A stretch of DNA of 57,937 nt, taken from assembly GCA_910586505.1 (NCBI GenBank), contig CAJUGV010000012.1:1-57937 (forward strand). Direction: 5' to 3'. Shown one piece after another: positions 27,153 through 35,231 of the stretch. The stretch comes from an uncultured Paraprevotella sp. (GTDB taxonomy: Bacteria > Bacteroidota > Bacteroidia > Bacteroidales > Bacteroidaceae). The first letter of the stretch is position 1; every line of letters starts with the position of its first letter. The notes beneath the pieces were generated by a model. That model ran no database searches, was not told where the DNA came from, and saw only the letters and a list, made by a program, of their open reading frames with translations. A program made the position numbers and the translations under genes.

Positions 27153-28763
27153 ATGAAAAAAACAGTTGTTTTGCTATATATCTTAAGCATGTTTCTTGCA
27201 CCGGGAAGGGCGGCCGAATGGCAGTGGTCCGTGCCGGTAAGGAACATTGTGGCGTCGGAGACGGGAAAGAATCCGCAGGTCTTCCTCTGGATTCCGGATG
27301 ACTGCAGGCGAGTGAAGGCCGTGATGATGGGAATGCACAATATGTGCGAGGAGACACTTTTTGAGAATGAATGTTTCCGGCGGAAAATGCGTGAGGAAGG
27401 GGTGGCGCTGATATGGATAACGCCCGGCTGGGATCAGGAATGGAAAGCAGATTCCGGAAGTGCGGAAGCTTGCAGGCAAATGCTGGACGAGCTGGCGGAA
27501 ATCAGCGGATATGCCGAACTGAGTTTCGTGCCGCTGGTGCCGTTCGGGCATTCCGCCATGGCCACATACCCGTGGAACTTTGCGGCGTGGCATCCTGAGC
27601 GTACGCTCGCTGTGGTGTCGTATCACGGTGATGCCCCGCGCACCAATCTGACAGGCTATGGCCGTGCCAATCTGGAATGGGGACGTACGCGCAATATCGA
27701 CGGAATCCCCGGACTGATGATAGAAGGAGAGTATGAATGGTGGGAGGCACGGGTGAATCCGGCTCTGGCATTCCGCATGATGTATCCCGAGAGTTGCATC
27801 TCTTTTCTCTGTGATGCGGGACGGGGACATTTCGATGTGTCCGACCGTACGGCGGAATACATTGCCCTTTTCATACGGAAAGCGTTGCAGGCGCGTCTGC
27901 CCGATACGGTGGAGGCGGGCCGTGCGCCGGTATTGCGGAGAGTGAACCCGCAAGACGGCTGGCTGGCGGAACGCTGGCATCCGGTGCAACCGCGGAGAGC
28001 CAAGGCGGCCCCTTATGGGAAATACAAGGGCGACGTACACGATGCTTTCTGGTATTTCGACCGTGAGATGGCAGAGGCGACCGAGCGGATCTATGCGCAG
28101 GAACGCGGTAAGGACAAGCTTTTTTTGGGGGTGGAGCAGCAAGGGAAACTGTCGCTTTACAATTCCAACGGGCATGTCAAGGGCAGTGTGCCTTTCCGTC
28201 CGGAGGCCGACGGAGTGACGTTTCACCTGAAAGCCGTATTCACGGATAGTACCCGCCAGAGGGAGATAGAGCCGCGTGCTGCGGGAAAGCCGGTCATTAC
28301 CCGCATCTGCGGTCCGGTGAAAAAACTGGACGATACCACGTTTACGGTGAGTTATTGCAGGATGGGTGCGGATAACCGGCGGCGTATGTCGGAGATGTTC
28401 CTGCTGGCGAGCTATGACGGAGATACCCGCTATAAAGGTGCGGTGCAGGAACTTTGTATCCGTCTGCCTTATCCCCTTGAGGAGGGACGAAGGCAGTGTC
28501 TGCTTTTCCCCGGTATCGACGATGTGCGCGAGGGAACGGAAACCGTAACGCTCCGTGCCGAGTCGGATTGCGGTTTGCCGGTATATTATTATGTGAAAGA
28601 GGGGCCGGCTGAAGTGGAGGGCACACACCTGCGTCTGACCCGTATTCCGCTCCGTGCCAAATTTCCGGTTAAAGTAACGGTGGTGGCATGGCAGCATGGC
28701 TTGTTCGGACGCATTCGGACGGCCGAACCGGTGGAGCGCAGTTTCTATATCACCCGTGAATGA
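27153..28763 (+). CDS. secreted alpha/beta-hydrolase-like protein, possible carbohydrate esterase
   Basis: A 536-residue exported protein with a signal peptide ending near GRAAEW. Residues 40-235 look like an alpha/beta-hydrolase: an oxyanion-side MMGMHNMCEE, the nucleophile elbow FGHSAMAT with Ser134, and a late His226 in AGRGHFDVS. The acid may be one of the acidic residues around IEGEYEWWE. The remaining 300 residues, including DAFWYFDREMAEATE, are a separate part I do not recognise. It follows the GH2 gene by 189 bases and shares a leader motif with the upstream operon, so it may remove acyl groups from the same glycan. This role is inferred from context only. Confidence 0.7.
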   Translation: MKKTVVLLYILSMFLAPGRAAEWQWSVPVRNIVASETGKNPQVFLWIPDDCRRVKAVMMGMHNMCEETLFENECFRRKMREEGVALIWITPGWDQEWKADSGSAEACRQMLDELAEISGYAELSFVPLVPFGHSAMATYPWNFAAWHPERTLAVVSYHGDAPRTNLTGYGRANLEWGRTRNIDGIPGLMIEGEYEWWEARVNPALAFRMMYPESCISFLCDAGRGHFDVSDRTAEYIALFIRKALQARLPDTVEAGRAPVLRRVNPQDGWLAERWHPVQPRRAKAAPYGKYKGDVHDAFWYFDREMAEATERIYAQERGKDKLFLGVEQQGKLSLYNSNGHVKGSVPFRPEADGVTFHLKAVFTDSTRQREIEPRAAGKPVITRICGPVKKLDDTTFTVSYCRMGADNRRRMSEMFLLASYDGDTRYKGAVQELCIRLPYPLEEGRRQCLLFPGIDDVREGTETVTLRAESDCGLPVYYYVKEGPAEVEGTHLRLTRIPLRAKFPVKVTVVAWQHGLFGRIRTAEPVERSFYITRE

Positions 28764-28878
28764 GAAAAAAGCTTCCTTTGCGTATGAAGAAAGGGGCGTA
28801 GTGTCAAAATGATGCCGGCTGGGGGATATGGCTTGACAGAACGATAGAAATTTGCTTGCATGGAGCATGGAAAAGAAG

Positions 28879-28908
28879 AGAAGGAAGTCTGAATCAGGAC
28901 TTCCTTCT
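28879..28908 (+). terminator. probable terminator of the secreted hydrolase gene
   Basis: Arms AGAAGGAAGTC and GACTTCCTTCT pair perfectly over 11 bases around TGAATCAG. The following bases TGTATAAAT are only weakly T-rich, so this is less certain than other terminators here. Confidence 0.6.
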
Positions 28909-29006
28909 TGTATAAATATGCGCATAATGCCGGTTTTATGCACTCGTTATCTCTTTATTATGCGATTTTCATCAGGTTCATTTTAAAAAGTATGGCGCAG
29001 TGTGTG

Positions 29007-29026
29007 GAAAAATGGTCCGCACGAAA
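29007..29026 (+). repeat. diverged copy of the dispersed palindromic element
   Basis: GAAAAATGGTCCGCACGAAA matches 18 of 20 bases of the right half of the element at 39.8 kb read on its minus strand (GAAAAATGCTCCGCATGAAA). The left half is recognisable but more diverged. Confidence 0.45.
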
Positions 29027-29114
29027 TGTTCCGGGCAAGCCTTTCTGGGGGAAAAACAGGCCGCTGAAAGAGTTGCGGTCCGTATTTTGAACGGGACAAA
29101 TCTCTATTCCGGTT

Positions 29115-29366
29115 TTATTTTGCCTGTAGGAATCCGTGCGAAAAGTCGGCGAAATCCAGTTTTTGATGACGGGCAGGGAAGCATGATGCCGGATGGCGTG
29201 AGGGGGGCGGAGCGCGGTGAAAGCGGAACGGAGGTTCGGCCGGCAAAATGTCGGAATGCCAGTCCGCGAGAATCTGTTGTAGCAAGGCAAACCGTATCCT
29301 GTCGGCAGACGGACGATTCTCGCGAAGGAAAAAGTAGCGTATTGTCAGAATGTCAGACAGGGTGTC
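29115..29366 (-). other. 83-codon open frame continuing directly after the dnaG stop
   Basis: In the dnaG frame, after ITstop, the sequence stays open for 83 codons and reads like protein at first (DTLSDILTIRYFFLREN, then FALLQQILADWHSDILPAE). There is no ATG in it. It could be a remnant of a longer dnaG or another gene, a non-ATG gene, or chance in GC-rich DNA. Confidence 0.25.
29265..29324. repeat. 10-base inverted repeat with a 40-base loop
   Basis: CGCGAGAATC at 29265-29274 and GATTCTCGCG at 29315-29324 are exact complements. It lies just downstream of dnaG on its strand and could fold the 3' end of that transcript, but no T run follows. Confidence 0.4.
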
Positions 29367-31499
29367 TCAGGTGATGACACGGTCGCCCCGCTCTTTGGCC
29401 AGCGTGCGTTCGATGTCTTTCATCTCTTTGTAGTGCTTCATGATTCTCATGTACTCTTCCTGTCGGGACAATATGTCCGGCTGGCGCAGTTTTAGCAAGA
29501 TCTGTTTCAGTTCCTCGTCTACGATAGCCAGTTTGAAGTCGGAGATGAGATGCGGGATAAGCTCTGCCAGACGTTCTTCTTCGCTGGCTATTTTCTGATG
29601 CTTGGAATGATATTTGCTAAGTTGGTGCTGGTCGTCGCTCAGTTCAAAGGCCAGTCGGCTGATACTGCTGTCCGGATGATTCAGAAAGTAGCGCTCGGCC
29701 GAGAAACTCTCTTCGTGCAGGTGGTCGATGGATTCTTGCAGGATACGTCTGTGAAGCGGGGTGTGGAACAGCAGTCCGTCTTCCTGTAGTGCGTAATGGA
29801 TGAATTCGGCTACATGTACGGCCACTTCTTCACCTTGTTCGTCTTCGGCGTAGCACATGATTTTCTCTCCGTGGCGGATAATGGCCTGTATGAGGAGCAG
29901 CTCTTTTTTGTAAAAGAGCATTTCGCTTGTGTGGCTTTCCGGGATGTAGGAAAGAGTGTGCGGCTGTTCGTCGGGCAACGGAGGCATGGCAGGCACGATG
30001 TCCGGTACCGGAATATCGGTCGGCGGGTTCTCGGCGGGGACAGGAGGGATGCCTTCTTCGGCGGGAGGCACGGGAAACGGTGCGGGAATGGGGGCCGCTC
30101 CGGTCTGAGGAGGCGTCGCATGAGAGGGTGCGGAGGCGGCGTTCCTGCGGTTCCGTTCGTTCTCACGCTGTTTCTGTCTTTCTTCTTTTGCCTTGGCGAT
30201 TTCTTTCGCTATGGCTGCCACCAGCAGGCGCTCTTCCATGTTCAGCATGGTGGCCGTCTCACGGGTGTAGACAGAACGGGTGATCTCGTCCGGTATGACG
30301 GAGATGGTGTGCACGATGCTGCTGATGAGACGGGAGAGCTTGATGGGGTCGCCCTGCGCCTCGTGAAGGAGCAGGTCTGTCTTGTATTTGATGAAGTCCA
30401 CCTGGTGCTCGTTCAGGTAAGCCTGGTATTCGGTGGCGTTGTGCTTGCGGGCAAAACTGTCCGGGTCGTCACCGTCGGGCAGCAGGAGCAGCTTGACGTT
30501 CATCCCTTCGCCCAGCAGCATGTCGATGCCCCGTTCCGAGGCCTTGATGCCGGCTGCGTCGCCGTCGTAGAGCACGGTGATGTTTTCCGTAAAGCGGTGT
30601 ATCATACGGATTTGTTCCGTGGTGAGGGCCGTGCCGGACGATGACACGACATTCTCCACGCCCATCTGGTGCATGGAAATCACATCGGTGTAGCCCTCCA
30701 CCAGATAACAGATGTCGTGTTTTACGATGGCCTGCTTGGCAAGAAACAGGCCGTAGAGTTCTTTCTTTTTGGAGTATATGGCCGATTCGGGCGAGTTCTG
30801 GTATTTTACACTCACGCCTTTGGTGGCGGCGTCGAGCACGCGTCCGCCGAACGCAACCACTTTTCCGCTCAGGGTATGTACGGGAAAGATGACGCGCCCG
30901 TAGAAGCGGTCCTGCAACCGTCCGTTGTCGCGCTTGTAGCACAGACCGGTCGAGAGCAGGAATTCCTCTTTGTATCCTTTGGCATGCGCCTCGCGTGCAC
31001 AGGCATCCCTTTGCGAGGGGCAGTAACCCAGTTGGAACTTCCTGATGATGTCATCGCGGAATCCGCGGGAACGGAAGTAAGCCATGCCGATGGCACGTCC
31101 GTCTACGGTATTGTACAGTTGGTCCTGAAAGAATCTGCAAGCCCATTCATTGACGACGAACATGCTTTCCCGTTCGTCCTGAGCCTGCTTTTCCTCGTCG
31201 GTGAGTTCACGTTCCTTAATCTCAATGTTATATTTACGGGCCAGATAGCGCAGTGCGTCGGGGTAGGACAATTGTTCGTGCTCCATGATGAAATGCACGG
31301 CGTTGCCGCCTTTTCCGCAAGCGAAACACTTACAGAGACCTTTAGAGGGGGAGACCACGAACGAGGGGGTACGGTCGTCGTGAAAAGGGCATAGGCCTTT
31401 GTAGTTGACGCCGGCCTTCCGCAGGGTCACAAAATCCGACACTACGTCTACGATCTGTGCCGCATCTACGATTCTGTCTACTGTCGCTCTGTCTATCAT
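29367..31499 (-). CDS. dnaG: DNA primase
   Basis: Makes RNA primers for the replication fork. The 710-residue protein has the CHC2 zinc finger with Cys37, His40, Cys58 and Cys61, a catalytic core, and a Toprim domain with LVEGYTDVIS (Glu) and LYDGDAAGIKA (DxD). A long Pro/Ala-rich linker occupies about residues 455-520 and leads to a C-terminal helical domain expected to bind the DnaB helicase. It starts 4 bases after yjbQ and is co-transcribed with it. The frame remains open after its stop, described separately. Confidence 0.96.
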   Translation of the reverse strand: MIDRATVDRIVDAAQIVDVVSDFVTLRKAGVNYKGLCPFHDDRTPSFVVSPSKGLCKCFACGKGGNAVHFIMEHEQLSYPDALRYLARKYNIEIKERELTDEEKQAQDERESMFVVNEWACRFFQDQLYNTVDGRAIGMAYFRSRGFRDDIIRKFQLGYCPSQRDACAREAHAKGYKEEFLLSTGLCYKRDNGRLQDRFYGRVIFPVHTLSGKVVAFGGRVLDAATKGVSVKYQNSPESAIYSKKKELYGLFLAKQAIVKHDICYLVEGYTDVISMHQMGVENVVSSSGTALTTEQIRMIHRFTENITVLYDGDAAGIKASERGIDMLLGEGMNVKLLLLPDGDDPDSFARKHNATEYQAYLNEHQVDFIKYKTDLLLHEAQGDPIKLSRLISSIVHTISVIPDEITRSVYTRETATMLNMEERLLVAAIAKEIAKAKEERQKQRENERNRRNAASAPSHATPPQTGAAPIPAPFPVPPAEEGIPPVPAENPPTDIPVPDIVPAMPPLPDEQPHTLSYIPESHTSEMLFYKKELLLIQAIIRHGEKIMCYAEDEQGEEVAVHVAEFIHYALQEDGLLFHTPLHRRILQESIDHLHEESFSAERYFLNHPDSSISRLAFELSDDQHQLSKYHSKHQKIASEEERLAELIPHLISDFKLAIVDEELKQILLKLRQPDILSRQEEYMRIMKHYKEMKDIERTLAKERGDRVIT

Positions 31500-31503
31500 C
31501 CGT

Positions 31504-31917
31504 TTATTCTCCTAAGATGGTGGCCGTGATTCTGCGTTTTCCGCCATAGTCGCGAAATTCACAAAGGTAAATACCTTGCCAGGTGCCCAGGCTCAGTTTT
31601 CCTCCGGTGATGGGGATGCAGAGACTCACGCCCGTAAGGCTGCATTTGGCATGTGCGGGCATGTCGTCGGCTCCTTCGAGCACGTGGTTGTAAAAAGGTT
31701 CGTTTTCCCTTACCAGGCGGTCGTATATTTCACCCATGTCGGAGCGTACGTCGGGATCGGCGTTCTCGTTGATGGAAAGCGCGCAACTGGTATGTTTGAT
31801 AAAAAGATTCAGCAAGCCGGTCCGGGGCAGTGGCGAGAGCTGTTCGGCAATCTCCCGTGTGATGAGATGGAATCCGCGCGGACGCTCGCGAAGTATGATG
31901 TCTTTCTGTTGAATCAT
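31504..31917 (-). CDS. yjbQ: YjbQ/UPF0047 family protein
   Basis: A small conserved protein whose E. coli homologue shows weak thiamine-phosphate synthase activity; the main role is unsettled. The 137-residue chain has the family landmarks LFIKHTSCALSINENAD, the metal-binding His in HVLEGADDMPAHAK, and GTWQGIYLCEFRD. An ATG eight codons upstream (31941) is in frame, but the -7 box at 31939-31946 overlaps it and would start transcription near 31932, so the ATG at 31917 is chosen. It lies just upstream of dnaG, probably in one transcript. Confidence 0.93.
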   Translation of the reverse strand: MIQQKDIILRERPRGFHLITREIAEQLSPLPRTGLLNLFIKHTSCALSINENADPDVRSDMGEIYDRLVRENEPFYNHVLEGADDMPAHAKCSLTGVSLCIPITGGKLSLGTWQGIYLCEFRDYGGKRRITATILGE

Positions 31918-31938
31918 GACGGTTTGCTTTGCTTTGAG

Positions 31939-31946
31939 CAAAGTTA
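31939..31946 (-). promoter_or_regulatory. -7 box of the yjbQ-dnaG operon
   Basis: On the minus strand this reads TAACTTTG, matching TAnnTTTG, 21 bases before the chosen yjbQ start. Confidence 0.55.
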
Positions 31947-32036
31947 CGACTTAAATCATTATAAGCCGCTTTTGCGGTTACTATTTTCACAAAATTAGTA
32001 TTCGTCCGGCAGGGCGGGGCGGGGAAGACATGAAAA

Positions 32037-32077
32037 ATGCCGGCAGAAAAAGAGAATGATCGTCTTTTTGCCGGCAT
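32037..32077 (-). terminator. terminator of the MscS channel gene
   Basis: ATGCCGGCA and AAAAAGA on the left pair with TCTTTTT and GCCGGCAT on the right. The hairpin is 27 bases after the channel gene stop on the minus strand and is followed there by TTTTCATG. Confidence 0.75.
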
Positions 32078-32103
32078 GGTATGAGAATGTACAGAGGTTG
32101 GCG

Positions 32104-32982
32104 TCAGGCCTGATGTATAGTCATCTGCGGGAACGGGAAGTTGATGCTCTGCTTGTTGAATTCGTCGTATATGTTTTTGTTCATTTCGAAATACACGTTC
32201 CAGTAGTCGCTGTTTTTCACCCATACCCTCACGGTGACGTTGACACTGCTGGAGTCGAGGGCGTGTAAGGCGATGAACGGTGCCGGATCTTTCAGAATGC
32301 GGCTGTCTTTTTGTATAAGTTCGTTGATGACGCTCTTTACCTTGTCGATATCTTCACCGTAGTCCACACCGATAATCCAGTCTACGCGCCGTGTTTCCAT
32401 GTTACTGTAATTGGTGATCACGCCGCTGCTCATGGCGCCGTTGGGGATGTAGATCACTTTGTTGTCGGCCGTAGTGACCAAGGTGTGCATGATTTGTATG
32501 GCTTTGACTGTTCCGGAAACGCCTTGCGCTTCAATCCAGTCACCTACCTTGTAGGGCTTGAAGAAAAGGATGATTAAGCCGCCGGCGAAGTTCTGCAGGT
32601 TGCCGGACAGGGCCATACCGATAGCCACACCGGCCGAGGCCAGTAAGGCGGCGAACGAAGTGGTGTTGATTCCCAATGTTCCGACAACGGACACGATCAG
32701 CAGCACGTTGAGCAGGATGCTGATAAGGCTCTTAAGGAAAGTCTGGATGCTGATTTCCACCTTGCGGCGTGTCAGCATATTGTTGAGCACGCGCTGGATA
32801 AGCGAGATGAGAAAGCGCCCTACGATGTAGATTAGAATGGCAATCAGAATGTTCCGGCCTGCCGCGATGGAAAGGTCGATGAGCTTCTCTATAATCTGGT
32901 CTGTGTGGCCGGAGGAGATGGCCGATACAACCTCTTTCGTTACGCTGGTTGTGTCTTTTGCTGCTTGTAGGAACTGTATCAT
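32104..32982 (-). CDS. MscS-family mechanosensitive channel
   Basis: A small-conductance channel of the inner membrane that releases solutes on osmotic downshift. The 292-residue protein has about three membrane segments (residues 33-53, 74-95 and the pore helix). The pore-lining helix LLASAGVAIGMALSGNLQNF carries the alternating Ala/Gly pattern of MscS. The cytoplasmic beta domain follows, with KPYKVGDWIEAQG and YIPNGAMSSGVITNYS. The longer upstream frame was rejected because the -7 box lies inside it. It is a single gene with its own promoter and terminator. Confidence 0.93.
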   Translation of the reverse strand: MIQFLQAAKDTTSVTKEVVSAISSGHTDQIIEKLIDLSIAAGRNILIAILIYIVGRFLISLIQRVLNNMLTRRKVEISIQTFLKSLISILLNVLLIVSVVGTLGINTTSFAALLASAGVAIGMALSGNLQNFAGGLIILFFKPYKVGDWIEAQGVSGTVKAIQIMHTLVTTADNKVIYIPNGAMSSGVITNYSNMETRRVDWIIGVDYGEDIDKVKSVINELIQKDSRILKDPAPFIALHALDSSSVNVTVRVWVKNSDYWNVYFEMNKNIYDEFNKQSINFPFPQMTIHQA

Positions 32983-33025
32983 AATTTGTAGTTTTAATAG
33001 AATATATAAATGTCGTAGTAGACTG

Positions 33026-33033
33026 CAAAGGTA
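33026..33033 (-). promoter_or_regulatory. -7 box of the MscS channel gene
   Basis: On the minus strand this reads TACCTTTG, 43 bases before the ATG at 32982. Confidence 0.5.
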
Positions 33034-33106
33034 CGATATCTGTGGTAAAATAAAAAATAATGTATTTGTTTTTGTGTGGCAGACTGCGGGGTATGCAGGC
33101 AATAAA

Positions 33107-34333
33107 ATGAAAAACCGTTCGTTATTTCAGGAGATGTGTAGGAAAAAGAGAAGTATGCAATGGTATGACCGTATAAGGCAAGTGAAATTTTTGTTGGTGG
33201 TGATGGCGGTGGTGATAGCCGTAGGTTCGCTTATCGTTTCCCATTATCTGGTGCGTGATCTGGCTTTGGGAGAGCGGCGAAACATGGAAGTGTGGGCGGA
33301 AGCCATGCGGACACTGAACAATGCGGACGAAAATACGGACGTGGCTCTGGTGCTGAAGGTTCTGAACGGAAACAATACCATACCCGTCATTGTGCAGTAT
33401 AAGTCGGGAGAGATACACAGCTACCGCAATCTTTTGCTGAAAGCCCGTTGCGGAGCAGATAGTATTCGGGAGGTAAAACAGTTGGCCGCTGACATGCGGC
33501 GGGGCGGGCGTGTAGTCCGCATTTACCTGAACGAGAAGACCCGTCCGGATTCGGGAGACGATTATATGGAAATATATTATGATGATTCTATTATGTTGAA
33601 ACGTCTCTCTTCCTATCCTTATGTACAGTTGGGGGTCGTGCTCATCTTTGTGGTGGTGGCCATTTTTGCTTTGCTAAGTTCCAAAAAGGCAGAGCAGAAC
33701 AAGGTCTGGGTCGGACTATCCAAGGAAACGGCCCATCAGCTGGGTACTCCCATTTCTTCATTGATGGCATGGGTGGAAATTCTGAAGGAGACTTATCCGC
33801 AGGATGAGTTGATACCTGAGATGAATAAGGACGTGAAGCGACTTGAAAGGATTGCGGAACGTTTTTCCAAGATAGGCTCCTTGCCCGAACCCCGCAAGGA
33901 ACAACTGAGTACTGTGCTGGAGCATGTGGTGGACTATATTTCCCGGCGTACGTCGGACAAGGTGGCCATCAGTTGTAAACTTCCCGAGCAGCCCCTTACG
34001 GCTTGCATGTGTGCTCCGCTTTTCGAATGGGTGATTGAGAATCTGTGCAAGAATGCCATCGATGCAATGGGAGGACAGGGACGCATTACGGTTACGGCGT
34101 TCGAAGAAGCGGAGAAGGTTGTTATAGAAGTTGCCGATACGGGTAAGGGGATTCCTAAGAATTATTTCAAGACGGTGTTCAGTCCCGGTTTTACGACGAA
34201 GAAGAGAGGATGGGGACTGGGATTGTCATTGGCAAAGCGCATCGTGGAGGAGTATCATAAAGGGCGTATTTTCGTGAAACATTCGGAAATAGGCGTGGGT
34301 ACGATTTTTCGGGTGGAGCTGAAAAAGTATTAA
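33107..34333 (+). CDS. sensor histidine kinase, no adjacent regulator
   Basis: A membrane-bound two-component sensor of 408 residues. Two membrane helices (about 27-47 and 171-191) bracket a periplasmic sensing part of roughly 120 residues with no domain I recognise. A short linker leads to the HisKA-like helix with His210 in KETAHQLGTPISS. The ATPase domain has the N box ENLCKNAIDAM, G1 DTGKGIP and G2 GWGLGLSLAK. The start at 33107 begins a plausible N-terminus; an ATG at 33155 is an alternative. No response regulator lies beside it, and the signal is unknown. Confidence 0.9.
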   Translation: MKNRSLFQEMCRKKRSMQWYDRIRQVKFLLVVMAVVIAVGSLIVSHYLVRDLALGERRNMEVWAEAMRTLNNADENTDVALVLKVLNGNNTIPVIVQYKSGEIHSYRNLLLKARCGADSIREVKQLAADMRRGGRVVRIYLNEKTRPDSGDDYMEIYYDDSIMLKRLSSYPYVQLGVVLIFVVVAIFALLSSKKAEQNKVWVGLSKETAHQLGTPISSLMAWVEILKETYPQDELIPEMNKDVKRLERIAERFSKIGSLPEPRKEQLSTVLEHVVDYISRRTSDKVAISCKLPEQPLTACMCAPLFEWVIENLCKNAIDAMGGQGRITVTAFEEAEKVVIEVADTGKGIPKNYFKTVFSPGFTTKKRGWGLGLSLAKRIVEEYHKGRIFVKHSEIGVGTIFRVELKKY

Positions 34334-34356
34334 AAAGAACGATTTTTGTGCTTTTT

Positions 34357-34389
34357 CTTGCGCCTCTCACTTATTTTTTTGTAAATTTG
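34357..34389 (+). promoter_or_regulatory. promoter of the DUF177-rpmF operon
   Basis: TAAATTTG at 34382-34389 is a good -7 box. CTTG at 34357-34360, 21 bases upstream, is an acceptable -33 box. The leader before the ATG at 34398 would be very short, only a few bases. Confidence 0.55.
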
Positions 34390-34397
34390 CAGCCCAA

Positions 34398-34958
34398 ATG
34401 GATGTACTTGACAGTTATAAGGTTGATTTAAAAAATATGCGGACAGACGTCATTGAGCGTCGGTTTGTATTGGATGATGCCTTTTTTAAAACTGTAGAGG
34501 GTACATTGGTGAAGAGCGGGCAGGCCGAGGCCGTTTTGGAAGTGAAAGAAACAGGAGGAGGCTATTCGTTTGCTTTTCACATTAAAGGCATTGTGCACGT
34601 GCCGTGCGACCGGTGCCTTGACAACATGGACGTGGCGATTGATACGGAGCGTACGTTTACCGTAAAGTTGGGAGACGAATATGCCGATGAGGGGGAACTT
34701 ATCATACTTCCGTATGAGGATGCCGAACTGAATGTCGCATGGATGATATATGAAATTATGGTGTTGGAAGTTCCGCTTACACACGTGCATGAACCTGGGC
34801 ACTGCAACGTGGAGATGACAGAGGCGCTGGCAGCACATTTGGTGACATCGTCGGATGAGCGTGATTACTCCGAAAAGCAAGACGAAGAGGAGGTCGGGCG
34901 TGACAAGGCGACAGATCCGCGTTGGAACAAATTGAAAGAAATATTAGATAATAATTAA
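34398..34958 (+). CDS. DUF177 (YceD) family protein
   Basis: A 186-residue protein of the YceD family, usually encoded directly upstream of rpmF, as here with a 12-base gap. In other bacteria and plants it is linked to 23S rRNA maturation. Visible features are HVPCDRCLDNMDV near residues 70-82 with a Cys pair, an acidic middle with GDEYADEGELI, and an acidic C-terminus (SEKQDEEEVGRDKATDPRW), the last phrase being typical of the family. It has no signal or membrane segment. Confidence 0.9.
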   Translation: MDVLDSYKVDLKNMRTDVIERRFVLDDAFFKTVEGTLVKSGQAEAVLEVKETGGGYSFAFHIKGIVHVPCDRCLDNMDVAIDTERTFTVKLGDEYADEGELIILPYEDAELNVAWMIYEIMVLEVPLTHVHEPGHCNVEMTEALAAHLVTSSDERDYSEKQDEEEVGRDKATDPRWNKLKEILDNN

Positions 34959-34970
34959 ATACTTAAGAAA

Positions 34971-35156
34971 ATGGCACATCCTAAAAGAAGACAGTCAAAG
35001 ACAAGAACACGTAAGAGAAGAACTCATGATAAGGCAGTAGCGCCTACGTTGGCCATTTGCCCGAATTGCGGTGCATTCCACATTTATCATACTGTGTGCC
35101 CCACTTGCGGCTATTACAGAGGTAAAGTGGCTATCGTGAAAGAGGCTGCTGTTTAG
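34971..35156 (+). CDS. rpmF: 50S ribosomal protein L32
   Basis: A 61-residue ribosomal protein of the large subunit. The N-terminus MAHPKRRQSKTRTRKRR is the hallmark of L32. Four Cys in CPNCGAF and CPTCGYY form a zinc ribbon, so this is the zinc-binding form. It sits between the YceD gene and fabH, the usual order. A terminator-like hairpin follows before fabH. Confidence 0.97.
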   Translation: MAHPKRRQSKTRTRKRRTHDKAVAPTLAICPNCGAFHIYHTVCPTCGYYRGKVAIVKEAAV

Positions 35157-35174
35157 TAGTTGATGAGGAAGATA

Positions 35175-35213
35175 TAGCCAGAGAGCAACCGTGTTCTCCG
35201 GCTACTTTTTTTT
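35175..35213 (+). terminator. terminator between rpmF and fabH
   Basis: TAGCC and GAGA pair with TCTC and GGCTA around a 12-base loop, followed by eight T. It lies between genes on the same strand, so it may lower transcription of fabH relative to rpmF. Confidence 0.72.
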
Positions 35214-35231
35214 AGAAAGCAGAATAAAAGA

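Larger units (their letters stand above)
28764..29366. other. 603-base region between convergent genes, without a clear gene
   Basis: The largest gap in the window. It contains a terminator-like hairpin (28879-28908), a diverged copy of the dispersed palindrome (29007-29026), an 83-codon minus-strand open frame next to dnaG, and a 10-base inverted repeat (29265/29324). Several ATG-started frames of 60-124 codons exist on both strands, but none shows a signal, domain or promoter, and they contradict one another. Confidence 0.5.

Noticed and set aside
29000..29374. A 124-codon plus-strand frame in the gap before dnaG
   Set aside because: It has no promoter, signal or domain, runs antisense into the end of dnaG, and conflicts with two other frames over the same bases.
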